From Latrodectus hesperus (Eukaryota; Arthropoda; Arachnida; Araneae; Theridiidae), in contig JAJQOW010000021.1 in the NCBI GenBank assembly GCA_037975125.1, positions 1,244,501-1,308,500 of the forward strand: a stretch of 64,000 bases of DNA, read 5' to 3'. The translations under genes were made by a program, and so were the position numbers. Below the pieces are notes generated by a model. The model saw only the letters and a list, made by a program, of their open reading frames with translations. It made no database searches and was not told the DNA's origin. Below, piece by piece: positions 13,054 through 28,000 of the stretch; positions within the stretch are counted from its first letter, which is position 1; each line of letters opens with the position of its first letter.

Positions 13054-16000
13054 CTAATAATTAGATACCTAATATGCCAAACATACCAAAATAAAACATT
13101 ATGAACATTTTTGAAAAAGATTTGATGTTAAAGAGAAAATTAAATCTTGGTTAATTGATCTTATCATGCTCAAACAACATTTTGCACAAGAATTTGATTC
13201 AATGATTAATCACAACAAACAAATGAAGTGGGAGATGAAATAATACAAACCTCTTTAATTTCATTATAACAAATAATACATTACTAAACAAAAAATCAAC
13301 CATCGTACACTAAAGACAAAAGGAAACTATTCTTAATAATACTTAAGAAACTATTCTTAATGATACTTAAGGCTTCTTATCAATCTTACAGAGAATATTT
13401 TGTAAACAAGAGTGAATATGAACTGTTTAAGCATAGATGTGGTTGAAAATTAAGATATCACTCAGAAAAGAGGAAATTAAAAAAATATGTATTGTGAGTG
13501 ACAATAGTAGAAATCTGGAGATGTTACAAGCAAAAGGAAAGTCTGATTTTCTTTAAGCTTAAAATTTGTTTTGATTATTCTTTTAAGTTTGCTATAGTGT
13601 TATTAAATTAGATAATAAAATCTTGTTCTGAGTTTTATATTAATACACAAATGAATAGATTTTAAATATTTAATGAGATATTTATTGTAACTATACTTCT
13701 TACATATTGGTGAAGGGAAGTTAATAATTAATGGCAATATTTATCAAAAAAATAACTGACAGATGTAATAAAAAAGTAATATAAATTACAATAAAATACA
13801 TTCCAAAACACAATCAGTTTGGATAAGAAATTTCAATTTCGTGAGGATGCAAATTAATAATGATAGCATTGTAAGAGCTAAAATTGAAGTAACATATGAA
13901 CACTTAAAACAGAAAATACTCAATAACCTTTAAAAGTTATTACAATAAGCATGAAATTTTGTGTATCATAAATAAAGATTACCTCTGGCAAAGGATGAAA
14001 AAATTTATCAATGGTATGCAAAATATCCAGGTACATAAAATGTCCCACAACAAGCTTCCTTGATTGAGAGATGTGCTCCATAACTTTTCGGAAACCAATG
14101 GCTGATTCAATGTCATCCTATAAACATTTTACTTAATTTTTAAATGAATAAGAAAGGGGACATTATTAAACATTCAACTTAATTTTATATATGTTTAGAG
14201 AAATACAACAAAACAATTGCTAATTTATTTAGAATAAACAAATAGAATATAAAAAACTTTACTTATATTTATTAATTACAATATTGCAAAACATTTACAA
14301 TAGCAATACAAGAAAGTGAAATTTATTTTGTTTTCCAAAAACACAATTATTGCCATTAATTATATATTTTTTATAGAATTATATATTTTATAATGCATCA
14401 GAAATTCAATAATCATAATCTTTTTGCCATTTTATACATAGAAAAGAATTTTCATGGACTGTTTCATTACTTCATTAACATTCAGATCCAATGAATGATT
14501 AATCATTTGATTCGGCATATCATTCATTAGATCAACATCACCATAAACAAATAAAAATAATGATGCCAAGTGATTATATATATATATATAGCCTCATTAA
14601 TTTGATCTACAATGTCGAATTTTGAGGATCTAAATGTGAATGAATGAAACTATTTTATAATAAAATAGTGAAAAGGCAACCAGTGCTGACTTTCTTATAG
14701 TTATACAACAAGAAAATTATGTCTAAAATAATTTTATTCAATTTTCATTATTTCAATTGAAGGTGCTTCATATCAACATTTATAAAAGCTTGGCCTCTGA
14801 CCAGCCAATTTCACATCTTGATATTTCATTACAAATAAACTTGGCATAAACTTAAAACATTTCTGTTTGCACATTGCAGAGTGATTATTTTAACTAAGCA
14901 TATACATTGACACATATACACTTCTTCAAATCTTAAAAATATGGAAGATATGTCTGAAGAAACTGTCTTTTTAAAAAATTTTATATCGACCACAGTTTTT
15001 TAAGTCACCTGTGAAATGTGCTTGTACTGTTTTAAAGACTTAAATGTATTTATTTGTTATATTTACATATAAAATTTTAAGTTGAAAATTTATGAAGTGC
15101 TTGCACTTACCATATCACTGGTTTCTTTCATGTCAAGTTTTCCCAATTTTTCTTCATCATTGGATTTGGTTATAGTTATGTATCGTTCATTATCTTCATT
15201 GACATTAGAACACATATCAATGCCAGTTTTGTGTTTTTGTTGAATTACATCGTAAATGAGCTTCCTTCGGTATCCACTACAAGGTTCTAATGCAATCATT
15301 GTTTCAGCCTCATTTGCAATGAAAGAATCAACTCGTTCGCTAAAATTTACAAAATATATAACTTTTTTAAAAAAAACTAAATTTACCACTAAAAACTTAT
15401 TCTATTTAAAAAATACAAAAGTTTTAATGCAATTTAAAATAAATAAAATTATAAATAACAAAAAGAAATTCATATAAGTAGTGAAACTATAATAGAATAC
15501 ATAATAAAATAGTATATTTATATAACAAAATAAAGTAATGTATTTCGTTTTGACAACTTTTGAATTTGGTTTAACAAGTTTCTTCATTTATTTCAATGTA
15601 ATTCATTTTAATTCTTAATATGTATCCACACACATTTATGTTAGAAGAATTTTATAACACTGCAATTAATTTGAAGCTAGAAAATTTTAATTAGTTTAAG
15701 CAACACAATCAGATAAAATTATTGCTGAGAGAGATAGGGAAAAAATAATACTCTATATAAATACTTTTTATTTTATTATCGGCTTCTCAGTGTTTAGAAT
15801 GGGTTGATGAAGAAACTAATAACTGATTAAAACTTAATAAGATTATAAAATGTACTATTCAAGATATTAAAGATAATTTTAATATGAATTTAAGTACAAA
15901 ATCTGCAAAAATTTACAAAATAAGTTAGAAAAAGGAGTAAAAAGAAAAATGCATTTTTTGGTAATGATTGAAAAAATTTTTTTAGCTTATAAATCATAAT

Positions 16001-19000
16001 TTAAAATATTGAAATAATAAATTTATATGATACAGAACTAAAAAAATCTTTGATTTTTTTAATGATTATAGTATTTCATTTAAATGTAACATTAAAAGAA
16101 ATAAAAGTATAGCGTTACATTTAACAATAGTTAACATTTAATTACAATAGTTAAATTTACATTAAAATTAAATTTTGAAAATAAATATTTCTCAATATTA
16201 AGACAACTAAAAATATTTTCACATAAAGATTTTTATTCAATAAAAATCTATCTTAATAAGTTAAATTTAAGAAAAAATATACAGTTTTCTATCTGATATG
16301 ATAAATAAAACACAATCATTTTTCAAAGAATTCCAACTGAAAAAAAAAACTGCTTGAATTTTCTATAAAAAATTACTTTTATATTTTTAAGTTATATTTT
16401 TCTTCATCTCTAATAACCTATATTATAATTCATGCTCAATTCCATCAAGCTGAATTAATTAAATCATTAAATAGCTATTCTTAAAATATTAACTATGAAA
16501 TGAATCTGAGTCGCATTAAAAGTTTGCAAACAATTTATAATATATAGTTAATTCATTCAGCAATAAAATGTGTTTAGAGTAATTTTTTTAGAGATTTTTA
16601 TAAAGAATAACTTTTTGATGAAACAAATAATTCCTTAAAAAAGATTAACTTTAAAAAGTTTATTCAGAAATTTGTAACATTTAACTTGAATTAAGAATAG
16701 CATTGATGAAATCAAATCATAATAATAAAGAAAGATTGCAAATATTTAGAATACTGTTCAATAGTTAGGTATTATGCTTCAAGTTTCAATAAAACAGAAA
16801 TTTACTCATGCAAAAACCAATTATTATTCAGATTGAAATGTACCCCAATCATTTACTCACAAGTGGTTATCAAAATATATGAAACACCTATGAATAAAAG
16901 TGACATACAACTTTTGAAAATAAAAGTTTGGTGAAATAAGTCAGAACAGCCAATCTGCAAATACTTGAAGCAAAACGTTGCACATGCGTAGTGGCAGGTG
17001 TTCATCATCTGCCCCCACCGTGGTTCAGTTGAGCATCATTTGGGTTCCATGAAAGACTTGTTTTACACATTGCTCGTTTATGGAGCCCAACTTAGGGCTA
17101 GATAAAGAAAACCATGCTGGGACAGGCAACAACAACAGTGCTTGTTTAGGTTAAGTGTGTAGGCTTATAACTCTGAGAACAGTGAAAAGAACAAACCAAA
17201 GATCAATTCAAAGTTTTGTCTAAGTTTGGCATGACACCGAAATAAACTCACACGATGCTGGTACATGTTTATGAAGATCAAGCACTGTGCATTAACTGTG
17301 TGTGTATGAGTGGTTTGCCACCCATACACACTTCATGGACAGTGCAATCACCAGACCTTAATACAATCGAACCTTTATATGTATTATAATGTTCAATGCA
17401 GAAACAATATCCTGCACCACCATCTCAACCAAACTTTCACAATATCTCAATGAAGCATGGTACAACATTCCACTAAACAATATTCAGCACTTGTATGAAT
17501 TTATTTTTATAATCATTTTTAAAGGATTCATTATAAATTTAAAAGTGCTTCTATTTTGATAATCAATAATGTATGGTAATAACAAAAAATAAACACCAAA
17601 ATTCTCTCAATCACATAATTCATAAAATTCACATGATAAATTTAAGGTGAGGATAAATATGGCAACAAATTTGATACGCAATAATTTTTGCATCAAATAA
17701 CTTTTGATATTTATCTCTTTTATTTAAGTTTCTGAAATTTTTTAAAAACAATTTAATGACAGTGGTTAAAAACATATTCTGAACAATAAAACATAACAAA
17801 ACTGCATGAAATAATTTAGTGCTGAATTTACAATGCTGGAAAAACATTTGATATAGCATTAAAACAAAATTTAAATTCAACACTATCCACTTTAAACTGT
17901 ATTTTTAAAAACATTGAAACATTTCAAGGTAATACTCCTAAAAAAGTCATTAGTTTTTTTTTTCAGGCCATTTATACTTTTGTAAAATATTAAAAAAAAT
18001 TCAATAGTAAGATTATACATTAAATTATTGAATACATTTAGCACTTTGAGATACTAAATAACAAGAAAAACTAAAATGTTTTTAAATAAAACGACATAAA
18101 TATCTTACTTTATCTCAGAAATAAATTCTTTGTGTTCTTCAGGAATATGAATTTCTTTTTTCCCATTAGTTTTTGAACTTTCTTTTCTTGGTGTGATTAT
18201 ATTATTCCGTTGTATTTTATATTTATCTGTCACATAAGATCTCAGCTTTTCTTCCTGATCATGCCTTAGATAAGGGATTCCTAAAATATTTCAAAAAATT
18301 AATGTCCTGTATTAATCATGAAGTGCTAAATGGTTAACATTTGCCAATTCAGTTTATAACTGTTTAAAACTAAATTTCTTGAGAGTTTATTATAAAGATG
18401 GAACAAGTTGCATTATAACTAACACACACACAAGTAGTAATTATTGTTTTAATAATTAAAAACCTTTGCAAACACATAGTACCAATGTCAAATATGCATT
18501 TTTTACTCTTATTCATTAGCAGAAATTTTACTTTTTCAAAAATATAATTGAAGTGAAAAAAATTCCTAAATTTAATTGTTTGTGGAAAATGATCACATAA
18601 ATTCAGAAAAAATATGCATTCTTTATTTACTATATAAACATTATTTTTACTTTTTTAAAGAGCAACATATGAAAGTAATGTTTCATCAATAGAATTAAAT
18701 AATTTGAAATTTTATTCCAACTAAAATTATTTTTTGTTAATTATGCATAAAATGTTTTCATTTTCATCCTTAGTAAAACATAAACAGGTTAATGTTTGGA
18801 ATTAGGGATTGCTATGCAAAAGAATTAAACTGAGAAAAGATTTCATTTTCTTTAGGCACAACAAAATTCTGTTTAGTTTGCTTGTCAAAAGAAATGTGGT
18901 TTATTGTTTTTAAATTAACTATTATTTAAGCTTTTCAAGTTATGACATCACAAATAACACTGGGTTGTTTTACTACACTCATAACTTCCCACATTTAACA

Positions 19001-22000
19001 ATGTTCTTTTATTGACACCAATAACATATATAATACTGAATGAGGCTATCAACCCAAAGTCTTGAAAAAACAGTCATAACAATTTTCCCTAGAAGAAATA
19101 AAAATTTAAAAATAATTCAAAATGACATTCTAAAATTAAAGATTTGACACAATTTATTTAAATTACTGCTGGCTGTTTCATTCCCACTGCAAAATCTATC
19201 ATCCATTTCATTTAAAAGTTCATATAATGTTTAATTTCTTTCTTTTTTTTTTCAAATATATTCTTCAGATATCAAAGAAGGTAAGACTTGAGCTAAAATT
19301 GTAAATGCTGATACCTTTGCATTTTGAATCAAATGTAAAAAAATAAAAAAATCAAACATTTAATATCCAGAGAGTAGTTTCTCATCAAGTTTACAGTTAT
19401 TTTTTGATGAGTTATACAGAGATACTTGAATAATAATTTTATCCATTTCAAGAATTATATTCTAATTCAAATCTCTGTAGACATTTTCTAAAAGACTACC
19501 ATTAAATCTCTACAGAAAATCTTTTTCCAACAATTTATAACATTTGATATACATGTGTACCAACAAACAAATTTAAATCCATGTCTACAGAATCTATAGA
19601 AAAGCCTTGAAATAAAAAAAAATAGTAAAAATTTATACTTGGTTTAGTTTACCCTTGGAACTGTTTTATATGAAAAAAAGTAAAATAAATAAATAATAAA
19701 ACAAAAACCCTAAAATATTATAATGCTTGTACAACAAAAGAATAAGATTTTTACTCTCAAGAAATCTTACTAATTCATTAAAATTTGGAAAAATATTTAT
19801 GTAAAAATTTATAAGAAACTTTTTTCCTAACCAAATAAATTTGAAATATTTTTTCTGAACTTTTTCTGCCTAAACCCTGACATTTTCTTACAAATATTAC
19901 TTAAGTATATGTCATTCTCAATTCCTTTTTTGTGTGATAAAAAACTCACAGCAAACTGTCAAAATATCATTTAATATATGTAAGCTTACAGAACATCTGT
20001 AAAAAATCTATTTTCAATAGGTCTAACAAATTAAGTTAGCGTGAAAGTCCAAAATCTGTTTGAATGAATTACAATCTTTACTTGCAGTTCAATAAAATAC
20101 TATCTTAATTAATTTATTAAAAACTGAAAAGAAAAGCTTTAAAGAACTATGCAATTTATAAGCCAAATCACACCTGTTTCAATATCCCCATCTTCAATCA
20201 AAAAATCATTTCTTCCAAGAAAAGTTTTTCTAACCTACACATAACGGAAATATACTACATAAACTTATAACTATTAAGTGTATTTCCATTTTTATTACAG
20301 TATATAAATTTTTTGCACATGAAAAAATTTTTTCTTTTAGAATTTAAAAATGTGGTAATCAATTATCAAAAACTTTAACTATATTATTCACTGTTTTATG
20401 TCGATTTTACTTGTAGCTTCATCAATATTTAGTGAAAAAATATTCAATTTGCTCACAAAAAATTCTTCTAAGCTTTTAGTGACACTATGAGTCAATGCAT
20501 GTCGCACAAGATTTTTCTTCTTTAGTCTGGACAAGGCTAAAGAATTATTGGCTCACCTGAGCCCAATTTTTTTCCATTAAAAAAAAAAACAGTGATAATT
20601 GGGTATAAGTTTCCATATGTGCATTCCCTTGACTTTTTGATGAGTTTTTTTTATGCCAAGATCGGTGCCAAAATGTGAATAACGAAATGGTAAACTTAAA
20701 ACCATGTTAGTTACAGCACTGAAAACACCAGGGTTACCAGAAATTTAATTTTTTGCCTACATCTATTTCCAAATTTTTTGCTAAGCCAAGGGACACCCAC
20801 CCTTTTCTATACCAAATCCTGATAATTGCTTCATGTTTCTATGCTTGCTTGATTGCAAACAAGTGTATATTTTTACATCGCAACTAGTGTAATAAATAAT
20901 TGGAATAAAATTGAAACATTAAGCAATATCCTTCAAATATTTTTCTTTTAATCACTTAAATGAGCTCCAAACTTAATAGATGAGTCTAAAATTATATTTA
21001 CATTTAATAACAAATAAAATATCAAAACTGATGCAGCATTAATTCTTAAACAATTAGTCATCACAACATTACCTAGGACTGTGTTAAAAATAATAAGCCA
21101 TGGTCTGAAGACCAGTAAAATTTCAAATAAAATTAGTCAAAAATGAACCCTTTACAATAATTCTTATAGCATACTAACTGAAAGGAAATGTTAAAGACTT
21201 AATAGAAAATTTCTCTTAAAATATCTTTTAGAAGAAATTATCAATTAAGTCTATGTTATAGAATAGTTGTTGCTACTGAAATTTGATAGTACAATTCTGT
21301 TACAAACTTAGAAATGAACTAATAAAGGAATGTGTGCCAATATAATTAGATAATATTTTGCAAAAATAGGGTTAGGAAATATTCTGAACAAACTAACCAC
21401 AATTTTTTTTATAAAAAATACTTCAATTACAAATAAGTCTTAAAGTATACTGCATTTTAAGAAATTACATTACAAATGTAATCATAAGTTAATTTTATAT
21501 TTTTTAGAAAAACTTATTGATAACATATAATTCTTAGCATTAAAAAGTAAATAAGGTAACAAAAATATAAATTTTTTGACAACAGTATATACAATGGATT
21601 ATGTCATTACATACATAAAATGAACTATTTTAAGAAAAATTTATGATAACAATTATAGAATTAATCATTGAGCAAAAATTAACAACAAAAAACTTAATCG
21701 CTTACCTTCATAAAAGGTTTTATTGAAATCATATCCATGAGAAGCAAGGAAAAGAATACTTGATGTCTAAGTCATTAAAAAATTTTTTATTTGACACATT
21801 AAAATTATATATATATATAAAAAAGCTTGTTTTAAAATTTGAAACATCATACCTGACATAAAAACCTATGATCTGGAGCTTGTCTTATATGAGGACGTGG
21901 AAAGATATAAAAGTTAAAATCTTTATGAGTATACCTAAAAATAACAATAAATAGAAATATTTGTTAGACACATGCATTTGTTTCAAGATATTAAATACAA

Positions 22001-25000
22001 AATTGTTAAAAAAAATGTGCAAGCAAATTATAGATATATTTTTTGTATAATATTTTTTCAACTTGAATTTAAAGAATATAAAATTTATTTTTAATTTTCT
22101 CAATAAGTCAAGTAAAATTAAACAAATGCTTATTTTCATGTCATAATATTCAGATAAAAGTGAATAAATCGAAGGAAATTAAAAAAAAAATTGCTTTTAT
22201 ATTGAATACACAATATAAAACACTAACAAAATTAGAAAAGATGTAAAAGTTTTACAGATAGTTAGCAGCACATGTCAAGAAGTTGTTTTGGATGTATTGT
22301 TTTTTTATGACGGAATAAAATCTAAACAATTTTAACTGAGAAATCTCTGATTTCAAATTGGTACAACACATTTTCTTTTTATTAAAACTTATGTCTGCAT
22401 TCTGTAAATAATTTATATTGAATAAAAATAATAAAGAAGCATTGCAATTTTTTACCAATAGGTGTTAATTACACGACTCAAACTGCCAAATAGTGCAATG
22501 CATATGAACAAAAATGCAATTGGAATACATTCAGGAATTGCTAGTGAACATTATAAAAAATTAAATAGCATATTTGCAGCAATAAGTCTCACAGATTTAA
22601 ATTGTTTTGCTTTCTTACTTTTTAAAAATTAAATTGAGGAAACTCAATTGACCTAGGAACACGAATAAATATGGTATTATGCTCAAGAGGTTCATTTATA
22701 ATAAAATTAATAAAAAGCAAATCATACAAAAGCTAATTATTAGCAATTACAATGTGAAGAAACCTTCTATATCACTAAAAATATTATCCTATTCCATTTT
22801 TTTTCTCAACAGAAAACAATATTTTAGGAATATTCATCATAAAATGTTTATGCATTTAAAAAATGTCAATATAAAAAAAAAGGGTTTAAGAATAATGCAT
22901 GAAAATGACCAAACTAACTTTACATAAGCATTCAGATAGATGGAGAACCAAGTGAAATTTCTAAAAGAGCTTGAATTAATTTAAGCCTTTTGAGAATAAC
23001 TGATTTATCATTTTGAAAGAATCTTAACACAACCAAAACTATCTTATATGTTGAAAAGTATTTATTTTATAGTAAGTATGTAAAGACAAATTAAAACTGC
23101 TTTACATTTTATTTTGAGTTGTACCATAGTAAAAATATTTTCTAATGTTACTTTGCATAAAAAAATCAAAAAATTAAATAAGATTTATTATTCATAAGAT
23201 ATATTTGTTATTCATACGATAAGAATATAATTGACATTGAGTTTTAGAATGTTGACTTTATATATGATTTTACATAAAACTGACTTTTCTCAAAATGTTC
23301 TTATGATTTATCCTAATTGCAGGACATTGTAGTGAAAAATATTTATAACATAAACATTATATAAAATTAATTTTTTAATTACATACAAAATTTCAAAACT
23401 TTACAGAAAAAGTTTTTGAAAGAATTTTATTAAAATATGATAAGCAATCAAACAGTTAAACGAGATACATCATTATCTGCAAAAACAAACCCATAGTGTC
23501 TCTACTGATAAAGCATTTATGTGCAATTAAAAAAATATTCTAGAGTACATTGAAAAGTGAGTAGAAGTGGAGGAAAAATTATGCCATAAATTCCGAATTC
23601 ATAGAAACTTATTTCATATCTAGACAAGTTTATTTACAATCTAATTTGGGTCAGGATTTATTAAATGTATTTAACTGGGATAATGGAAAATTAGATTTTG
23701 AAGGTTTTGCTTGATATATAGTTTGCATTAAATGGTTTTGAAACAAAAGTAAATTTTAAATATTTAAATATAAGACTTCTGCTGTAATATTTTTTAGAAC
23801 GGACCTTTTACAATGAATAAATATGTTAAGATAAATGTACTTTTAATCTCACTCCAATAATTTATTTTTGAGTTATATATGTTATAATTAAAGTATTTTC
23901 TTGATAAGCCATTTATAATAAAAATGAAAGTTAAACAATTTTGCAACTGTGATATTCATGATGCTATCATTAACAATGTAGCTTAATGAGACATTTCTGT
24001 GTAATCTAGAAAAATCCTTCTCTTAAAGTATGGTATTTGCACTGATATGGACTTTCTTTTGGAGATAACAGTATTTATAAATACTGAGGAATTAGAGCAG
24101 TTTTAAAGAAGTAAAATGTAACAGATATTGTCTAACACTTAATTATGTAATGAAAGATTTTCAAAACAAATCTATATCATGATATAAGCATAATTTTAAG
24201 TACTTACTTTTTTTGCTTTGGATGATATTTAAATGTACTCACACCAAACTGAATGATTAAAAACTTCGAGCAAAGCTGAAAAATAAAGAAAAACAATTAA
24301 ATGAGTATTTTTTAAAAATAATTTCCAATATTTCAGTTTATTACACAAAGCATTCAATGGAAAAATTTTACTACATATCAAGATAAACTTTTATATCACA
24401 CATCAAAAGAAATTACTTTTTTACATTACTAAAACATTTATCAAATTCCTAAATTAAATTCAAAAAACTTACTAGACTTTTACATTTTGAAAAATAAACA
24501 CACACTAAAAAATTTAATAAAAAAATTTTTTAAAAAGCAAATAATAAATAAAATAAAAAGCAAATTGAAACACAATGAAATTATGAAAAAAAAATGAGGT
24601 ACTAAAAAAAAAGAGAAATGTTTTATCTATCGAAAAATGTGTTTTCAAAAAGATAATTTTAAAACAGAAAAAAATTATTTAGTTTTTCATGAATAAAATG
24701 AAAGTAAAAATTTAAGTGAGGATTTTATGATTGATTTTATAAAAACACTTTTACATAAAAAAAAAGGTTTGATCTAATATTCTGCTCTTTCAAATATGCA
24801 ATTTTAAGAAATCTACTTATGCACCAAAATCAACAAAATTTAGAAAATCTAACACAAAAATTGGTCTTGTGAAAAGATCAATACTGTGGAAAACCCTAGA
24901 TTATGTAGAATATGATCAGGATCAATCTTAGGGTAAGCACATTTCAAACAGGATAGCAAAATCTTTTTTCCATATGAATAGGACATAAATCTCAAGTGTC

Positions 25001-28000
25001 AACTGATAAGCCTGGTAATGGCAGTCTGGTCAAGCCTACAGCACTTAAGTGGTAGACACCATTGGTGAACCAAGAAGCATTAACAGCCTTTTTATCTCTT
25101 GAGAATAGCTCCAAATAAGTTAGTGACCTGGGTAAGTCTAACAACCACCCACTTCGGACAAAATATCTGCTGTCTCATTACCATGTATATCAATATGAAA
25201 AGTATCCATTGTAAGTCCACCTCATAAAGAAATGAATCATGCTCTAGGATGTTGATTGCAGTTCAGTTGCCTTTCATACACTTTATGCCAATTAGAAAGG
25301 TGTTGAATAGACAGCTTCAACAGTCAAACAGGATCCAAATGGAAGACGAGCTGGTAGGGGATAGAATCATATCAAACCTAATGGTAATCAACTCATTTCT
25401 GAAAACTAAACAACTGTATCTAAATTTCTCCTTTTTGTTATACATTCTTGAGATAAGATATAAAATCCACTACTGGAACAGTCCGATTCATCTTTACTTC
25501 ACCCTGTATATAATATGAAGGAATTTTCAGTTAAGGACTTCAAGGGCAAGTTGCTTCAAATAAATTGGGGCATTAAAATGGTCAATACTATGTTTTAAGC
25601 ATTGCTGTATGACATTTTTGTAGATCAAATTGTTTGAATCAGCCATTGAAACAGGCTTACTGAATGTTGACCATTCTTTTCCACTGTCTTCAATGTCTAC
25701 CACAAAATTTGCATATTGTGAAGTGCGAAAATGAGAAAAACTTACATTCTTAACTCTTTTTCTATTTTATGCAAAACAATAGATACCCATTTTTTAAGAC
25801 TTACAATATCCCTTAATTGTTTTGAGCAGTGCATAACATCACAATTATTACAGTTTAGTGTGTCCAATTAAATTAAGAGCAAAAATATTTCAAGCAAAAC
25901 ATGAAATTTTTTGTCAAAGTGTTTGATACACATTTAACAATATATATTTTTTGCTATACATTTATATTTCATTAAAATTAATGCTGAACTTATTTGCACA
26001 ATTATAATTTTGAAACATTAAAATCAGTTTTTTCTATGCATTTCTCTTTTAATTTGCAAAGGAAAACAAAAACAAAAAATATCCGTTACATTCCTGCAAA
26101 TGAGCCCAATTGAAAAATATATAAGACAAATAAAGATCAAACAGCTAAAGCACTCACACACAAATCAAATTCAGAAAGTTTATTTCAACAATAATTACAT
26201 TTTTATCATTATTAATATATGAAACTTCCTTCAAGCACTTTCAATTGTATGCAAAAGAAAACTAAATGTTTAGCTAATTTTAAAGGGAAAAAGAGCTATT
26301 TGAGAGCTAAAAGAGCTATTGAAAATGTAAAACTATATGCAAGTAAAAGCATTTTATTATAAGAAACAATAAGTTTGATTGAATATAGTATAAAGAAAGC
26401 AAAATAAAGGGATGGACTTCAAACACAATATAAGTTTGTACAATTCAACAAGAAATAATGGAATTAGAATTAATCAGTTGTTGAATTGTCTTGGCAGAAT
26501 GATTTTAGTCAGATAAAATAAATTTCCTGTAACACACAAATAGGGTTAAATATTTGCGTGGCAATGAATAAATAATAAATTTCTTAAAACAAATTGTGGG
26601 AACTGTCAATCTCCTTACCTATTAAGTAAACTGATTTATTACTCTTTCACAATGCATTGAAAATAAGCTTCTGAAAACTGGAAGAAAAAGCTATTAAAAC
26701 ATTTTTTCATTTTAATTAATTATCCTCTTTATCAGAAAAGTTCAATTTGTTGCACAATGCCAACATTTTGCACACAAGAGCTAATCAGACTGGAATCTAC
26801 AATTTAAAGTGAATTTCCAAAAACTACTACAAAAACCTAAACTCAAAGTTGGATTCAAACCTTAAAACAATTGAACAAAAGGCCAGAGTGATAATATCAT
26901 TCCACTGCCCTCCTCCCTCTATCAGCTAAAATTATGCATACAAACTTTATACCTTCATAAAACTGAAATAAAAGAATTCTGGAAATAAGACTTACAAATC
27001 CAAAAATGTATATTTATTTGCAAAAGTTTCATTAATTTTGAAAACAATCAAAGCACATAAGATAATTATGTTTCTTATTAAAATACAAGTATTTTATTAT
27101 CACTGAGAGTAGCTATATTATTGATAAGATGTTAAGAATAAAAAGAAATATTCGATTAGAATTAAAAATATTTCCTAAATAATCATTTTGGCCAAATTGA
27201 AATTCTCAAACTATAAAAGTGTATAATTTAATGAAATTTGTATAAAAAAATACAGAAATTTATAAAAAAATAACTTACAAAAATAGCTCAAACATACTTA
27301 ATCTAACAGGCAACAAATTTATAATAATTTTAAAGAAATAAAATATTAAACTTAATTTAAAAAAATTGAAAATTATTAATATGATTTGGTATTTTCCACC
27401 TGTCTTTAATCTTATACCAAATTAAAAAACAAAATGATATGCGTCTCCATTAATAACTAAAGGGTATAACATCACATAATTAACAGAAAGGAAATTATAC
27501 AAAAAATAAATATATGAAGTTTAGGAGGAACATCGCTCACAATGTTTATTTTAGATTGAAATTGTTTTGTCTTTTACAATATTGCAGACACATACAGTAT
27601 TATTTTTTTTAATTTAAAAAAATTACTTAATATTAAGAACAAGTATTTTATATAAAGATTTTTAAAACAAAAAGAAAATCAATAAAAAAATTATGTTTAC
27701 TGAATAAAAACATTTTTTATTTATTCAGATTTAGAAGGCTTTTAACATCCTTTACAATTATTTTTAATATTATTGTAATTTAGTACCATAATTTCTATTT
27801 CTCGTTTGACTTCCATTTTTTTCTATTCGACCACTGAATATTTGATATCAAAATTAATTTAAATCTTAATATTCATTTTTAGTCAAGAGATAATTTGTAT
27901 ATCTAATAATGTTACAAACATAAAAATGAACAATAACAAGGAGCAACAATTACTTTTCAAATATGAATGAAAAAAATGTTAATTTCAATTTATAAAGCAG

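Noticed and set aside
15256..15587. Open frames on both strands overlapping or next to PARN exon 8
   Set aside because: One is antisense to the exon, the other is AT-rich intron sequence. The real coding part is only 15111-15339, minus strand.
21885..22927. Several 68-84 codon frames in PARN intron 4
   Set aside because: Rich in Lys, Asn, Ile and Phe as expected by chance in AT-rich DNA; no domain, and exon 5 occupies part of the first one in a different frame.
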